Below are positions 1 to 17,040 of a DNA stretch of 64,000 nt, one piece after another. The notes beneath the pieces were generated by a model. That model was not told the DNA's origin. It was given only the letters and a program-made list of their open reading frames with translations, and searched no databases. A program made the translations under genes and the position numbers. The stretch is from contig OZ007515.1 in the NCBI GenBank assembly GCA_963931865.1, positions 498,501 through 562,500 on the forward strand. Direction: 5' to 3'. How positions within the stretch are numbered: the stretch's first letter is position 1; every line of letters begins with the position of its first letter. The DNA comes from Axinella damicornis. Lineage: Eukaryota; Porifera; Demospongiae; Axinellida; Axinellidae.

Positions 1-1222
1 GTAAGGGCACTGAATGATGTCAAGTCCGTTTCCCATGTCTCTGTGCACGTTTCCTGTTGAACATTCATTCCGGGGTGTGATACGGACTAATGGTGAAAAA
101 GCATAGGTGGGTAATATATAATCTATGGAAAAAGTTACTAATGTGGAAATTTGGGTCACAGTCTCGTTCCCATGCAGACCCACTGGGTGGGGTCTGGGAA
201 CTAGACTAGCGGCCACACATATCAGGCTCACACATAATCTAGATGACCCAATCATTCTAGTCTACCGGTATCTATGTGGAGAGCAGTACAAGCAGTCTGC
301 ATGGGCCAGTAGTCTCGTTCCCAGACCCGCTTTGGAAACGTTCTTCAGAGGCAGATCTGGGAACGAGACTACAGACGAGGCTAAGCAGCTATATTAACCG
401 TTTACCAGCTAATGACGCCTTAAGGTGTCATGAGACTTTCAGCTTCATGATGTCACATCCGGCAATGTCCTTGAGAGATAGGCTCTGCGCCAGCAGAGAG
501 GGCGGAGCAGGGGGAGGTGGGTGGGTGCACCCGAAGGGTGCAAACAGCATGGCCGTGTCTGGGCTCCGCGATAGAAAGGTCTTGGTCGGCACTGGGAGGG
601 CCATTTCCGCCGTTTTTGGCACAAATGGACTTAGAAAGTAGCTGTCTTGCTTTGTAGGGCCTCCATTTCCAGCATACATCGCCCGTTTTTCAGCTACGGC
701 AGGTTGGCATTTCTCGGGAGGCTTGATTGCAAGCTCGTTAATTGGTGGGTGTGGTTAAGTCACGTATATGCTCAGTATAGCTGAAATTATTTGGCCCCTA
801 AAGAGTTAACTTCCTGTCTGACCAATGGCTATTTTACCTTGTATGTCTCACTTCCTCTTCAGTGTTTTGACAGTGCATACTACAGTGGTCAGGAATCTGC
901 TGTGCATTCCCCAGACACTTGACTGGCTTCTGACTTCCAAGCACTGCAGTAGCACACTAGCTTGGCTTTTGACCCTTCATGCAATGTTGTATACGTACAT
1001 CACATTGCTGTCAGCCATTCAGATGCCTTCACCACACATACTGACCAATCACAGCATAGCTCAACACACTATTCTGCATTGCTCAACGAACAGGTATGAT
1101 GCGGAATTAGAATGATACAAAATCTTATGCACATAAAAATGGTGAAGTGGTCTACAGAAACATAGAGACAAGCAAGGACCCTAACACACTCAAGAAGCTG
1201 CTGTCAGGTAGCAGGAACAAGG
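1..1222. other. No gene recognised; two short fold-back elements
   Basis: I see no convincing coding exon on either strand. Two hairpins of the TAGTCTCG family lie at about 162-207 and 311-370: each begins AGTCTCGTTCCCA and ends in its reverse complement. The rest is unremarkable sequence downstream of the rhophilin-like gene. Confidence 0.5.
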
Positions 1223-7192
<5,970 letters not shown>

Positions 7193-8113
7193 CTGCACAA
7201 GGCAAAATCAACCCACATATGGTGATCAGTTATGTTAGGTAGAGGAGAGGGAGTAACCTAGGAATGAGATGAGGGCAGGACAGCCTCGTACCCAGTTGGA
7301 AAATAAATACGTCTGGTAACATTGGGCACTCTTGAGTCTGATCAAAGCTTGACACAGTTCAGTACAGCCATTGGTCGGTTATCAGCTTATGCCGGCCAAG
7401 ATCAGTGTGTGCATGTGGTAAAGACACTAAACTCTTGCTGTGTACTAGAGAGCCCAGAATATTATTTTCCATCCGGGGATATACACGATGAGACTAGTAG
7501 AAGTGGGCTCAAAACAAAGTACNNNNNNNNNNNNNNNNNNNNNNNNNNNNNNNNNNNNNNNNNNNNNNNNNNNNNNNNNNNNNNNNNNNNNNNNNNNNNN
7601 NNNNNNNNNNNNNNNNNNNNNNNNNNNNNNNNNNNNNNNNNNNNNNNNNNNNNNNNNNNNNNNNNNNNNNNNNNNNNNNNNNNNNNNNNNNNNNNNNNNN
7701 NNNNNNNNNNNNNNNNNNNNNNATCATTACGGCCAGTCTGATCGTGACTGCAGTCCTTGAAGCCTACACCTGGCAGATTGACAATCTCATTCTGGGCCTT
7801 TTTCAGTTTGCCTTTTTCCTCTCATTTTTGTAGCAATCATTATACTAGATTTAGGAATCATTTTAATACATGAATCACTCGACAGTTGTGCCTGTGAGAC
7901 CAAATTTCCTCCCGCCCAGCTCCCCAACAGCAACTGGAGCACAATAATGTTATGTATCCCACTGCAGGAATGACAAACAATGTACTATCCAATATTCCAG
8001 CAATCAATGTGTGATGCTAAAAGAGTGGTAATCATTTGCTCTGCACTGGGTACAATCTCAACACATCCTATATATACTGGAGTCTAGGGCATGTGTAGAA
8101 CACGTCTCTTGCG
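7193..8113. other. Scaffold gap (Ns 7523-7722) and flanks without a recognised gene
   Basis: Exactly 200 Ns at 7523-7722, a typical placeholder length. The rhophilin reading continues towards it, so missing 5' exons may be there. On the minus strand at about 7766-7830 a short reading (KLKKAQNEIVNLP) is followed by a possible GT donor. It could be an exon, but I cannot place it. Confidence 0.8.
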
Positions 8114-10657
8114 CTACTTCTTGTAGATCCTGTAGGCAATAATTATACCAGCGGCCAGGGCCACGATTCCTAGTGCTGGCAAAATCCAGTTGGCACTGCA
8201 GCATGACCTACAGGAGTAAGAGGGAGGACCCAAGGTCATGTGATGTCACATGCTCCAAGGAGTTCCACCATCTTGGAGGGCAAGAAGCTGGATGTGCATG
8301 ATTGTAACAATGTACAAAGAGGAGCTCATCAATGCCAGCAAGGGATCAGCATGCAACCAGTTCACAATTCAAACACGGCTGCCTCTGGCTACCTGCTCCC
8401 CTTGCTCCCCTGCTACATGTACTTGGTGTGCCTTTGCAAACAAAGTGACCTGCTGCTGTGAACAAACCCAGCTGCTGAAGCAGCAGTGCATCCTTACCCA
8501 CACTTCTCCTGCAGACGAAGAAGAAGAAACAGATGACACGACCTCACGAACGGGTCATGCTGCTACCGTGAGCATACCTTGGGCCTGTTGTCCACCACTC
8601 CGATGAGGTACTTCGTGCGCTGCTCTCTGGCATCACTGGAATGGCCAACATCCTCGAATGCAGCTGTTCCATCTGTTGCTATATATGGAAAGAGCATAGC
8701 AATCAACAGTTAGTCACCTGTACATTGCCACGTGGAAGAGAGTTTGCAAATAGGATTTATATGGAATCAATGTACTTTCTGATCAAGGACTCAACACACC
8801 ATCTCAGAGATAAAGATGAACAAAATTAATTTTCTCAGATATGAAGAAGGTGTGACTACTATAATTTAATTATGTTGTCCTTTGAAACAAGCGATCAACT
8901 GCTACACTGTACACGTACAGCAGGATCAACTGCTACACTGTACACGTACAGCAGGATCAACTGCTACACTGTACACGTACGGCAGGATCAACTGCTACAC
9001 TGTACACGTACAGCAGGATCAACTGCTACACTGTACACGTACGGCAGGATCAACTGCTACACTGTACACGTACAGCAGGATCAACTGCTACACTGTACAC
9101 GTATGGCAGGATCAACTGCTACACTGTACACGTACAGCAGGATCAACTGCTACACTGTACACGTACAGCAGGATCAACTGCTACACTGTACACGTACAGC
9201 AGGATCAACTGCTACACTGCACACGTACGGCAGGATCAACTGCTACACTGTACACGTACAGCAGGATCAACTGCATGCTACACTGTACACGTACAGCAGG
9301 ATCAACTGCAACACTGTACACGTATGGCAGGATCAACTGCTACACTGTACACGTACAGCAGGATCAACTGCTACACTGTACACGTACAGCAGGATCAACT
9401 GCTACACTGTACACGTACAGCAGGATCAACTGCTACACTGTACACGTACAGCAGGATCAACTGCTACACTGTACACGTACAGCAGGATCAACTGCTACAC
9501 TGTACACGTACGGCAGGATCAATGAAGGACATTTTCTAGATCCCATCCACAAACACTCCTAGAGGCAGCACCTCACTGCCCTAGTCTCGTTTCCAGCAGT
9601 TCATACACGGAGGGGAAAAATAGTCTCTGGTCAATAGCATTAATTTTTCGTTCCGACTTGTGCAATAATCAATGACATCAAGTCTCTTCGAACATTCCAC
9701 CCCGCTTGTCCCAACACAGCATAAAGAATTGCGATATAGCAATCTGATTGGAGTGTTAAGATCTTGGCACTTGGAACGAAAACAGAATAGGCCATAATTT
9801 GACCAGACTATCAATACATTAAGATTTTAACCGTATGTTTGTCTGTCTGTCTATGTGTAACGGAAGTGGGACGTTCATGGGGCAGGACTAGACTAGTGAC
9901 GTGCGACCTTCATACTTCAATTTACTGAACGTCGAACTCTGCCAAGAATGTTTGAGAACATTGGGCATGGGCTGGAATCTTCCAGAACAGCTGGCGGGGA
10001 GCAGCAGTCGAAGCAGACGCAAATTATCGGGGGGATGCAATCGAGAGCAGCAGCTGAAGCAGACGCAAGTGGCGAGCAGCAGCTGAAGCAGATGCAAACG
10101 GGGAGCAGCAGTTGAAAGCGGATCGATGCAATCGCGTGGGGAGCAGCAGCTGAAATCAGGGAGCAGCAGCTCTACACAGAGAGCTGTCTGGCACCAGATT
10201 ACTCACATAGGCAAACAAGGGGGAAGTAGCTGAGCGAGCGAAGCTACTTGTAATTTAAAAAATTGTCTGGGAGCAGACAAAAATTGGTAAAATTGTCTGT
10301 TAAGATTGTCTGTTAAAATTAACTATCTATCTATCTATCTTGCAAAACATCAGAGCCATTTATAGCTACTGTGCACGACTCACAATAAAAACTTTGCATT
10401 GTCAATACATACCTGCTGCCTCTAACAGCACTTCCTCCCCTCCAGGATGCTAGAGAGGACGGAACACTCAAAACATGAACACAGTCTGCAGATCAGAGTG
10501 GCCTACACACACTCAGAGATGCAGGCACTCCTACCTCGTCCTTCCAAGCTGTAAGATCGTAGATTTTACCATCAAAGACTACCCACAGCGATGACGCGCT
10601 GTTGTGGCGCGAGATCTCCTCCCAAGTGTATCGGGGTAGCTGGCTTTCCGACGACAT
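8114..10657 (-). CDS. CYB5: Cytochrome b5, tail-anchored, tandem copy A
   Basis: Small haem protein that passes electrons to ER desaturases, P450s and other enzymes; the C-terminal helix anchors it in the ER or outer mitochondrial membrane. The model is 119 residues in five exons: 10535-10657, 10413-10449, 8578-8672, 8498-8508 and 8114-8207. The start MSSESQLPRYTWEEI leads into the fold, with SLWVVFDGKIYDLTAW, the first haem-ligand motif HPGGEEV in its own 37-nt exon, and the second ligand in FEDVGHSSDAR. The tail is SANWILPALGIVALAAGIII followed by the basic end YRIYKK. The 11-nt exon 8498-8508 is inferred: without it the last exon is out of frame. Copy B lies just upstream with the same exon plan. 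Confidence 0.9.
8893..9521. repeat. 31-bp minisatellite, about 20 copies
   Basis: The unit begins GATCAACTGCTACACTGTAC and includes ACGTACAGCAG. One unit near 9272 carries a 4-bp insertion; others differ by single bases. It fills much of intron 2 of cytochrome b5 copy A. The open frames across it are a by-product of a unit without stop codons. Confidence 0.97.
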
Positions 10658-10877
10658 AGTTGAAAATTGTGCACGTGCAAGGACGAGCTTGATCACGTGA
10701 CAGTCGCAAGTGCAGTCTCGTTCCCAGACCCCGATCGCCGTCTGGGAACAAGACTGAATACAACCAAGCACTATTACGCAACATGATCCCTTGCTCCTCG
10801 TGGACACTCATGTTCTTAGGCAACAAAGAAAGACGACTTATTCAGCATGTACAAAATTCATAAATAATGTCCAAAAA

Positions 10878-13439
10878 CTAATTGCTACCGTATAAACTTC
10901 TGTACACAAACACCGCCACTATGGCCAGCACAACTGCAAGCACTGCTGGTAGCAGCCATGTGGTCGAACTGCAGGGGGGAAACAAAACAAGATATGACAT
11001 TCAGAAAGGGAGTTGTATGACATCACAGAAATTGTGGGCACCTCAGGGTATTTATATAAGCACATGACCATGTTACAGCTGCACAATGCTAATTTCACCC
11101 ACCAACAATTCCTGTGATACCATGACAACCATGCAGTCCAATAGCAGGGAGTGTCATGTGAATAAGCAACTGCAAGCAGATCGTGGTGGTCTACATGGAC
11201 ACACAAGAGGCTCACTCTAAAACGGCTAATATATACAGCCTTGCTCCCAGCTATTGCTGAGGGAGAAGAGTACATAGCCCTAGCCACATTCCCAGGCCTG
11301 GGAACGAGGCTAACAGAGCATGGGAATGTGGCTCATAACCTTCCAAGTGCCACATGCACACAATGTACCTTTCTTCAGGAGCTGTTGGTACAGTGTTCAC
11401 CTGAAAGATAAGAAAATACAATGTGTTATTATGTTTCTTGCAAGCTTCTGCTATCCTCTTTTCCAGGCTCCTCAAAAAGCTGGGGAGGAGCCTGGGAACG
11501 AGCACATGCTCCGTCCATTCTGACAACATGGTCACATCACATCCAAGCTTCTCTCAATTGAAGCTGGGAACGAGCACATGCTCCGTCCATTCTGACAACA
11601 TGATTCTAGTTGGTCACATCACATCCAAGCTTCTCTCAATTGAAGCTGGGAACGAGCACATGCTCCGTCCATTCTGACAACATGATTCTAGTTGGTCACA
11701 TCACATCCAAGCTTCTCTCAATTGAAGGCCTCTTCTCCCTTGAACGGGAGAGGTGTAGTGAAAATGAAGCAGGAGGCTGTTGTGCTCATAAAAATAATAG
11801 CTTGTTTGTCAGGCCATTCCCACCACCAGTCTTTGAGCTCTTGAGGAAGGTCTCGGAGATCTGGTCACGTGCAGTGATCTGTTGTGTAGTCTCGCGGGGC
11901 CAGACCCACACGGAAGGGAGGGTCTGGTAAAGTTGCAACGACACTCTTGTTCTGCGCAGTCAGCACATAGACCGTTCTTCAAGTACCTGTTAACCGCCAC
12001 TGTTTTTGATGATATTCGCGTAGTACAAGGTGTGAACTCATTTGCTTGAACCCACAAAGTGCTACCGCTGCCTTGATTGCATTCCTAACACGCAGAAGTC
12101 TTCTGCGGTGTCAAAAACAAATTGGTAATTGCAACTTGACCAGACCCTCCCTTCCGTGTGGGTCTGGCCCCGCGAGACTATCTGTTGTGTGTGTCTATAG
12201 CGCAAGAACTGACCTCCACACTTTTGGCAGCCGGCTCAGCTGCTTCTCCAATCAAATATTGTGCTTGTAGTTCTCTGGCGTCTGGAGAGTGACCTATATC
12301 CTCAAACGCCTCCGTTGCATTCCTGCCTGCATGAAGGGTGGTAAGGATGCATGTACCTAATCAACTACAACTAGGGGTGGGCAACAATCAGAATTGCACT
12401 ATGATGAAACAAAATATCCTGCCTCAGCAGTAGTAACAGTAGTTCCTACACAACTAGACATCTGTTGTGGCACCACAATATCTTAATTTGTCACCATGGC
12501 CACCAGTAATCACAATAAAGGGTGGAAGGAGAGAAGAATGGAAGGAGACAAGGGTGGAGGAGAGGACGGAGGTACTGATGCTCAAACTCTGAGTGGGAGG
12601 AGGCGTAAGGCTAAACAGCTACTGTAACAATGAGACCGTGGTCTAGCTGCAATCTGACAGAGATCACAAGCTGTCTTCTCAAGTACCTGCTTGCTCCAAG
12701 AGGACCTCTTCCCCTCCTGGGTGCTGCAAAGAGAGAAGATAGCAATGCAGTGGAGCGCCAGCTTCACAAGCCAGACATGTCTCTCAAGATGTTTTGCATG
12801 GAGAGGAAGGGTCAGGGTATGTGGCAACATTGGTTGTCCTCACACAAATAAGTGGATATTGGTCTGGCAGGAAGTATGGACACGCAATGGACAGGTAATG
12901 GACACGCAATGGACAGGTAATGGACACGCAATGGACAGGTAATGGACACGCATGCACATTCAGCACTGGCCCTGGTCCTAATGTACCTGGACCTGACTTT
13001 GTTGATTACAAACGACAATGTCTCACATGGTACCACTGTCAATCACCCTGATGAAGCACAAGGATCAAGACAGCCATATTAGCAGCCTATGCATGCTGCA
13101 GCTACCCTGGGGACAACTCAAAGGGGTGTGGCTTACAGGACTATTCAGATGTCACAAACAAATGCTCCATTGCATTCCAGCAAGGACACTTTAATATCAT
13201 ACACAAGACACTGCAAGTACACTTGTCGGATAGCCTGTTAGAACTAGAGGTACACTCCACTGCACTCTAACCTCTTCCATGAACCTGGTGATGTCATAAA
13301 CCTTGTCGTGGACAACTACCCAAAGTGATTTGGCATTTCGGTGCTTCGCTATCTCCTCCCAAGTGTATTTGGGCAGTGGTTCCTTCCCTGCCCCCTCAAC
13401 CTCGGCCCCCTCAACCTCCTCAACTTGCTGCTCAGCCAT
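10878..13439 (-). CDS. CYB5: Cytochrome b5, tail-anchored, tandem copy B
   Basis: Second cytochrome b5 gene, 146 residues in five exons: 13272-13439, 12687-12723, 12214-12326, 11369-11400 and 10878-10968; the lengths sum to whole codons. It has an acidic N-terminal extension ([20 protein letters not shown]) before [14 protein letters not shown]. The haem motifs are [13 protein letters not shown], again in a 37-nt exon, and [11 protein letters not shown]. The tail is [20 protein letters not shown] with YRSLYGSN at the end. The shared intron positions, the identical 37-nt haem exon and the same orientation point to a tandem duplication. The linker exon differs in length (32 nt here, 11 nt in copy A), so the two may be anchored or targeted differently; that is inference. 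Confidence 0.92.
11492..11725. repeat. Tandem repeat of 68-83 bp, 3 copies
   Basis: Copies contain GGGAACGAGCACATGCTCCG and ATCCAAGCTTCTCTCAATTG. It lies in the intron of cytochrome b5 copy B between exons 3 and 4. Confidence 0.9.
11887..12180. mobile_element. Non-autonomous element with about 52-bp inverted ends and 9-bp TSD
   Basis: The left end reads TAGTCTCGCGGGGCCAGACC and CACACGGAAGGGAGGGTCTGG; the right end is its inverse. The 9-bp duplication TCTGTTGTG flanks it at 11878-11886 and 12181-12189. TSD length and TAGTCTCG ends match the short hairpins elsewhere in the window, so this is a longer relative. It lies in an intron of cytochrome b5 copy B. A 9-bp TSD suggests Mutator-like mobilisation (inference). 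Confidence 0.88.
12878..12957. repeat. 22-bp tandem repeat, about 3.5 copies
   Basis: The unit is built from GGACACGCAATGGACAGGTAAT. It is in intron 1 of cytochrome b5 copy B. Just before it (12855-12870) is a fragment GATATTGGTCTGGCAGGAAG related to the GGTCCGGCAGGAAGTA elements. Confidence 0.85.
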
Positions 13440-13539
13440 GGCGCGGCGAAGGTCACAAGTTCATGTCAACGTGTCTCATTCCAATTCCAATTTCAACAAA
13501 TTGTGGAACGGGACTTGGAACATGACGCGTTGGCAATGC

Positions 13540-13851
13540 AATGGCACGCACGTGGTAGCGTATGGAGCGTTTTTAGTGCCAAATTGGGCCGCCTGTACAA
13601 ATTGTGATGAGGTCGGTCACAAATGTTATGAGGTCGGTCAGAAATATTATGAGGTCGGTCAGCAATCTTATGAAGTTGGTCAGCAATCTTATGAAGTCGG
13701 TCAGGAATCTTATGAGGTCGGGCAGGAATCTTATGAGGTCGGTCAGGAATCTTATGAGGTCGGTCAGGAATCTTATGAGGTCGGTCAGAAATATTATGGG
13801 GTCGGTCGGAATTGTTATGAGGTCGCTCTAAAATGTTTTGTGGTCGAATAG
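13540..13851. repeat. 21-bp iteron array (GAGGTCGGTCA family)
   Basis: About twelve units of the form TATGAGGTCGGTCAGGAAT, preceded by TATGGAGCGTTTTTAGTGCC. The same prefix and units occur in inverse orientation at 18977-19090, so this is a detached end of that element. It lies upstream of the start codon of cytochrome b5 copy B and could overlap its promoter. Confidence 0.85.
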
Positions 13852-13866
13852 GAACGATAATGTCTA

Positions 13867-14101
13867 TGTGACCTGTTGATTTGTTCCAGCAAAGTCAGAC
13901 CTGCTTCCAGAACTTCGCACTTGTTCGCTGTTGCAAGTGCTGAGCTCAAGCATAATGCGATGCAGCCTGTCTACATGACAGTCCAGTTTATCTGGATCCC
14001 TGGGCTCCTCATAACATGCTACCAGTCGTTGCACCCGCTGCATAGGCTCCAACTTTTTGCTGATGGCTTCAGGGACCATCAGGTCAAGTGCGCGAGCCAC
14101 A
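13867..14101 (-). CDS. Unrecognised short open frame, possible exon
   Basis: An open frame of 78 codons with ordinary amino-acid composition, including KKLEPMQRVQRLV and LDCHVDRLHRIMLEL, which could form amphipathic helices. I do not recognise the family. It lies between mobile-element remnants, and no confident neighbouring exon was found, so it may be a gene fragment, an element fragment or chance. Confidence 0.2.
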
Positions 14102-14225
14102 CCCCCGAAATTTAAACCTTACCCCTACCACGCTTTGATTACGCAGAGTTTGCCGTCTGATAACCGCTTCATAAACTTCCTGTTGTTTGAACTGAGGCCT
14201 GAGAGTGTGCTGCGTGTATAAATAT

Positions 14226-14336
14226 ACGAAGTGGATATTGGTCCGGCAGGAAGTAGGGCAATGGAGAAGTCTAGATGCACGCGCGTTTCTGGTACCTATA
14301 CCTAAAGTATGTGCTTCCTGCCGGACCAATATCTAC
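14226..14336. mobile_element. Short inverted-repeat element (GGTCCGGCAGGAAG ends)
   Basis: The left end TATTGGTCCGGCAGGAAGTA and the right end CTTCCTGCCGGACCAATA are inverse, separated by about 65 bp. A second full copy lies at 35411-35558 and a fragment at about 12855. Confidence 0.85.
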
Positions 14337-14415
14337 ACTGTAGTTGCGCCTGTACGCTGAGATGCGGATCGCGAAAAATTATCAAGATGCCGAACAACCA
14401 AGATGCAGGACAACC

Positions 14416-14491
14416 TAGTCTCGGCCCCATACCAATCAACCCCAGCGCGGATCGCTGGAAGCGATCCTCGCTGGGGTTGGGACCGAGACTA
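14416..14491. mobile_element. 76-bp hairpin element, TAGTCTCG family, with TSD
   Basis: Ends TAGTCTCGG and CCGAGACTA. The stem includes CAACCCCAGCGCGGATCGCT and its inverse. Flanks AGGACAACC and GGGACAACC match at 8 of 9 bases. Confidence 0.85.
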
Positions 14492-15217
14492 GGGACAACC
14501 AAGATGCGGAACAAGTTAAACAGTAGCGCAGCTAATATACTACATCACACAAAAGCATTCACAAAAAACCATTACCAGAAATTTGTATTGCACGCGCGGA
14601 CATGACACGGAATCATCCGTGCACGGGTTTGCTCAGTGTAATGATACAATTACGGCACGTTAACGGATACGTGCGCGGATTAGCAACTAGCTGCCAGCTG
14701 TGTCGACTGTGTCAACTCATGGCTAGCTAGCTATATAGTAGCCTCGGACAGTGTGGAGTGATCATGAGGCATGCTCCAGGGATTACAAAACTTTCGACAA
14801 GCTCTGCAGAGTTGATATGCTGGAGGGAGCAACAACAAGCCGCCGCATTCGCAGGCGATCAACGTTGGAGCTCAACGCTGACTCGCTGCCCGTTGGCGAA
14901 GGCTGTTACTGCGTGGATAGGGGCAGTCAACAAGAGAAAATAACCCGGGTAAGTCGCTGTGCTAAACCCAGTAGTATGCGCGACGATTAATGTACGAAGG
15001 TCATGTTTGCCACACAAGCAATTTGCTCTTTTATTCATAGGTAATGGTATCTTGTTCTGTGGGAGGGCTACCCAAGCAAGATGCTTGCTGAGTGGAGGAG
15101 AAGGACCCCACAGAAGCAGCAGTGAAGTAAGTAGCTGGCTGTAAACCGAGGGTGTAGGGTGATAGAGTAAGTGTGGGGGTGGGTTGTCCACAAATTTCTT
15201 CGCACAGTTTGCTTGTA

Positions 15218-15575
15218 CAGGGGCGGAGATATAGGGGGGGGGGGGGGGGGGGGGGGGGCAGGGGTCCCCCACTTTCAAAAGCAAGGGGGCTGAGCCCCTA
15301 CCCCATAACAACAGACTGGATGCTACTATCCCACGAGATCCTAGCACTAACTTACAGCTATGTCACCTCGTTTCTTGGGGGCTGGCATCTCTAACTTGCA
15401 GTGCAAAGCACGAAGGTGCCACGAGAGTCCATTCTGATAACTGAAAAATGAAGGCGAAAATTTTTTTCGCACTTCGTGCGGACTGATTGGCGCTACGCAC
15501 CTCTATGCACTGCCTTTGGCAGCGTACAATTGTGCTATTAGCCCCCCCACTTTTTAGTAGCTGTCTCCGCCCCTG
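15218..15575. mobile_element. hAT-like non-autonomous element
   Basis: The left terminus CAGGGGCGGAGATA and the right terminus TGTCTCCGCCCCTG are inverse apart from one base. CAGGGG-type termini are typical of hAT transposons. There is no coding capacity. A clear 8-bp target duplication is not visible. A run of about 22 Gs lies near the left end. Confidence 0.65.
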
Positions 15576-15692
15576 CTGTAAGGAAGTAGTTCACAGAGTG
15601 TGCAGACACCCCTGCCCTTACCCAGGTATAGAATGGGGTGCTTTTCAGCAAATGTGCAAAGGAATTAGTGGGCATCTAGGAGACCCCTTCAC

Positions 15693-16286
15693 TAGCCTCG
15701 TTCCCAGGCTCTCGTTCTTGGAAGGGAGAAGAGAGCCTGGTAACATTGGGGGGGTCAAACCGTGGACTGCGGCACGTCATCATTCATGTGATAAACAAAG
15801 GACACTCCTACTTTTGTGGTAAATGTCGCGTGAGTTACAAATCAGTCACACGCTATTCGAAGTATTACTCTTCGTTCTCAAGGCATCCCCGACTTTGTAG
15901 AGATCCGAGATACTTCTTACAAGCAAACCGGACAACTCACCTTGCGAACCGTCGATCCCGTAAGCGGTGACAGACGATGAGCGAGCTGATCCCGCAAACA
16001 AACCGAAGTGAACAGCGCTCTAAGACCAGTGGCTGTCTCGCACATCTGTCATCTCCCTTTTACCAACCTTTGAGGGGTACTTCGTCCTTGACGCTCATTT
16101 CTGAGTCTACAATTCGTGCGTTAGCACAGCAGTGAAGGTAAACACGCCTACAAAATAGTCACATGTTCGTTCTGCAATCTGATTGGTTCCGCCAAGATCT
16201 TGGCGGCAGAAGTCCACGGTTTAACCCCCCCAATATTACCAGGTTCTCTTCTCCCTTCTGAGAACGAGAGCCTGGGAACGAGGCTA
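15693..16286. mobile_element. 594-bp element with long inverted ends, TAGCCTCG family, perfect 9-bp TSD
   Basis: Terminal inverted repeats of about 80 bp start TAGCCTCGTTCCCAGGCTCT and run to a G-rich tract followed by CCGTGGACT. The perfect 9-bp duplication CCCCTTCAC flanks both sides (15684-15692 and 16287-16295). The interior of about 430 bp shows no recognised coding sequence. It is the longest member of the family and shares its outer 16 bp with the short hairpins. Confidence 0.9.
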
Positions 16287-16358
16287 CCCCTTCACTGTCT
16301 GGACACCCCCGCACTTACTCTAGATGCTGTACTGAAAACATGACCAGAAACTCACAGT

Positions 16359-16614
16359 TCAACCACCGTCCATCACCAGAATGTTTAGTACTAGTGGGAT
16401 GCTGAGCATTGTGGGGCGCGATATGCATGTGTGGAACTTCATGGAGTTCAATTGCACGGCCTGTCTGACAGTGTCTTGCTCAGTCATCCGCTGTGTGGTG
16501 GTTGGGACAAAAGCAGTAGGTGGGCATGACATGCTATAGCCCTCCAACCCGCGCACGCTATAGTCTCCATCCTTGTAAGGCCTTGTTGAGATAGACTGTT
16601 CATAGTTCGTGTCT
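16359..16614 (-). CDS. Unrecognised open frame, possible terminal exon
   Basis: About 85 codons open on the minus strand, preceded by a possible AG acceptor and ended by a stop at about 16359. The reading (DYSVRGLEGYSMSCPPTAF, then TEQDTVRQAVQLNSMKFH) looks protein-like but matches no family I know. There are no confident partner exons. Confidence 0.2.
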
Positions 16615-16828
16615 CAGTCAGACAGTATACGGCTCCGAGTTGACGTCGTTGCACTGCTGGTTTGACTTAACGCTTGATGCAAAACATGAACATGCAGGAA
16701 GTGATTTACAGCACAACGTACAATACAAATACATGTTGATACATGGAAAATTACAGCTATGTGGGGCTTGCTCATGCTCGCCCCAACAGAGGTGGTGCCA
16801 TTACACTGACGTCATCCCTTTCATCCCT

Positions 16829-17040
16829 ATAGGAGCTATGAAGACCCAAGCCACATCTGTAGGAGCTACCCCAAGTCCCCGGCCCGTTTCATATAGGAGC
16901 TATGAAGACCCAAGTCCCCATTTTGTTTAACATCTGTTAGGAGCTATGAAGACCCCAAGTCCCCAGTCCGTTTTGTGTAGGAGCTATGAAGACCCCAAGT
17001 CCCCGGCCCATTTCATGTAGGAGCTAAGAACACCCAAGTC
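16829..17040. repeat. Degenerate tandem repeat of about 40-60 bp, 4-5 copies
   Basis: Copies share TAGGAGCTATGAAGACC followed by CAAGTCCCC and diverge afterwards. Confidence 0.85.

Noticed and set aside
7723..7830. Possible extra rhophilin exon (KLKKAQNEIVNLP)
   Set aside because: Only about 17 codons, with a weak acceptor and no recognisable match; left as a note.
8872..9562. Repetitive plus-strand open frames of over 200 codons
   Set aside because: Translation of a 31-bp minisatellite inside a cytochrome b5 intron; no start context, domain or splice partner.
13604..13851. Iteron array at first taken as a possible CRISPR-like array
   Set aside because: The units are contiguous 21-mers without unique spacers, the genome is eukaryotic, and the same sequence recurs inside a mobile-element remnant.
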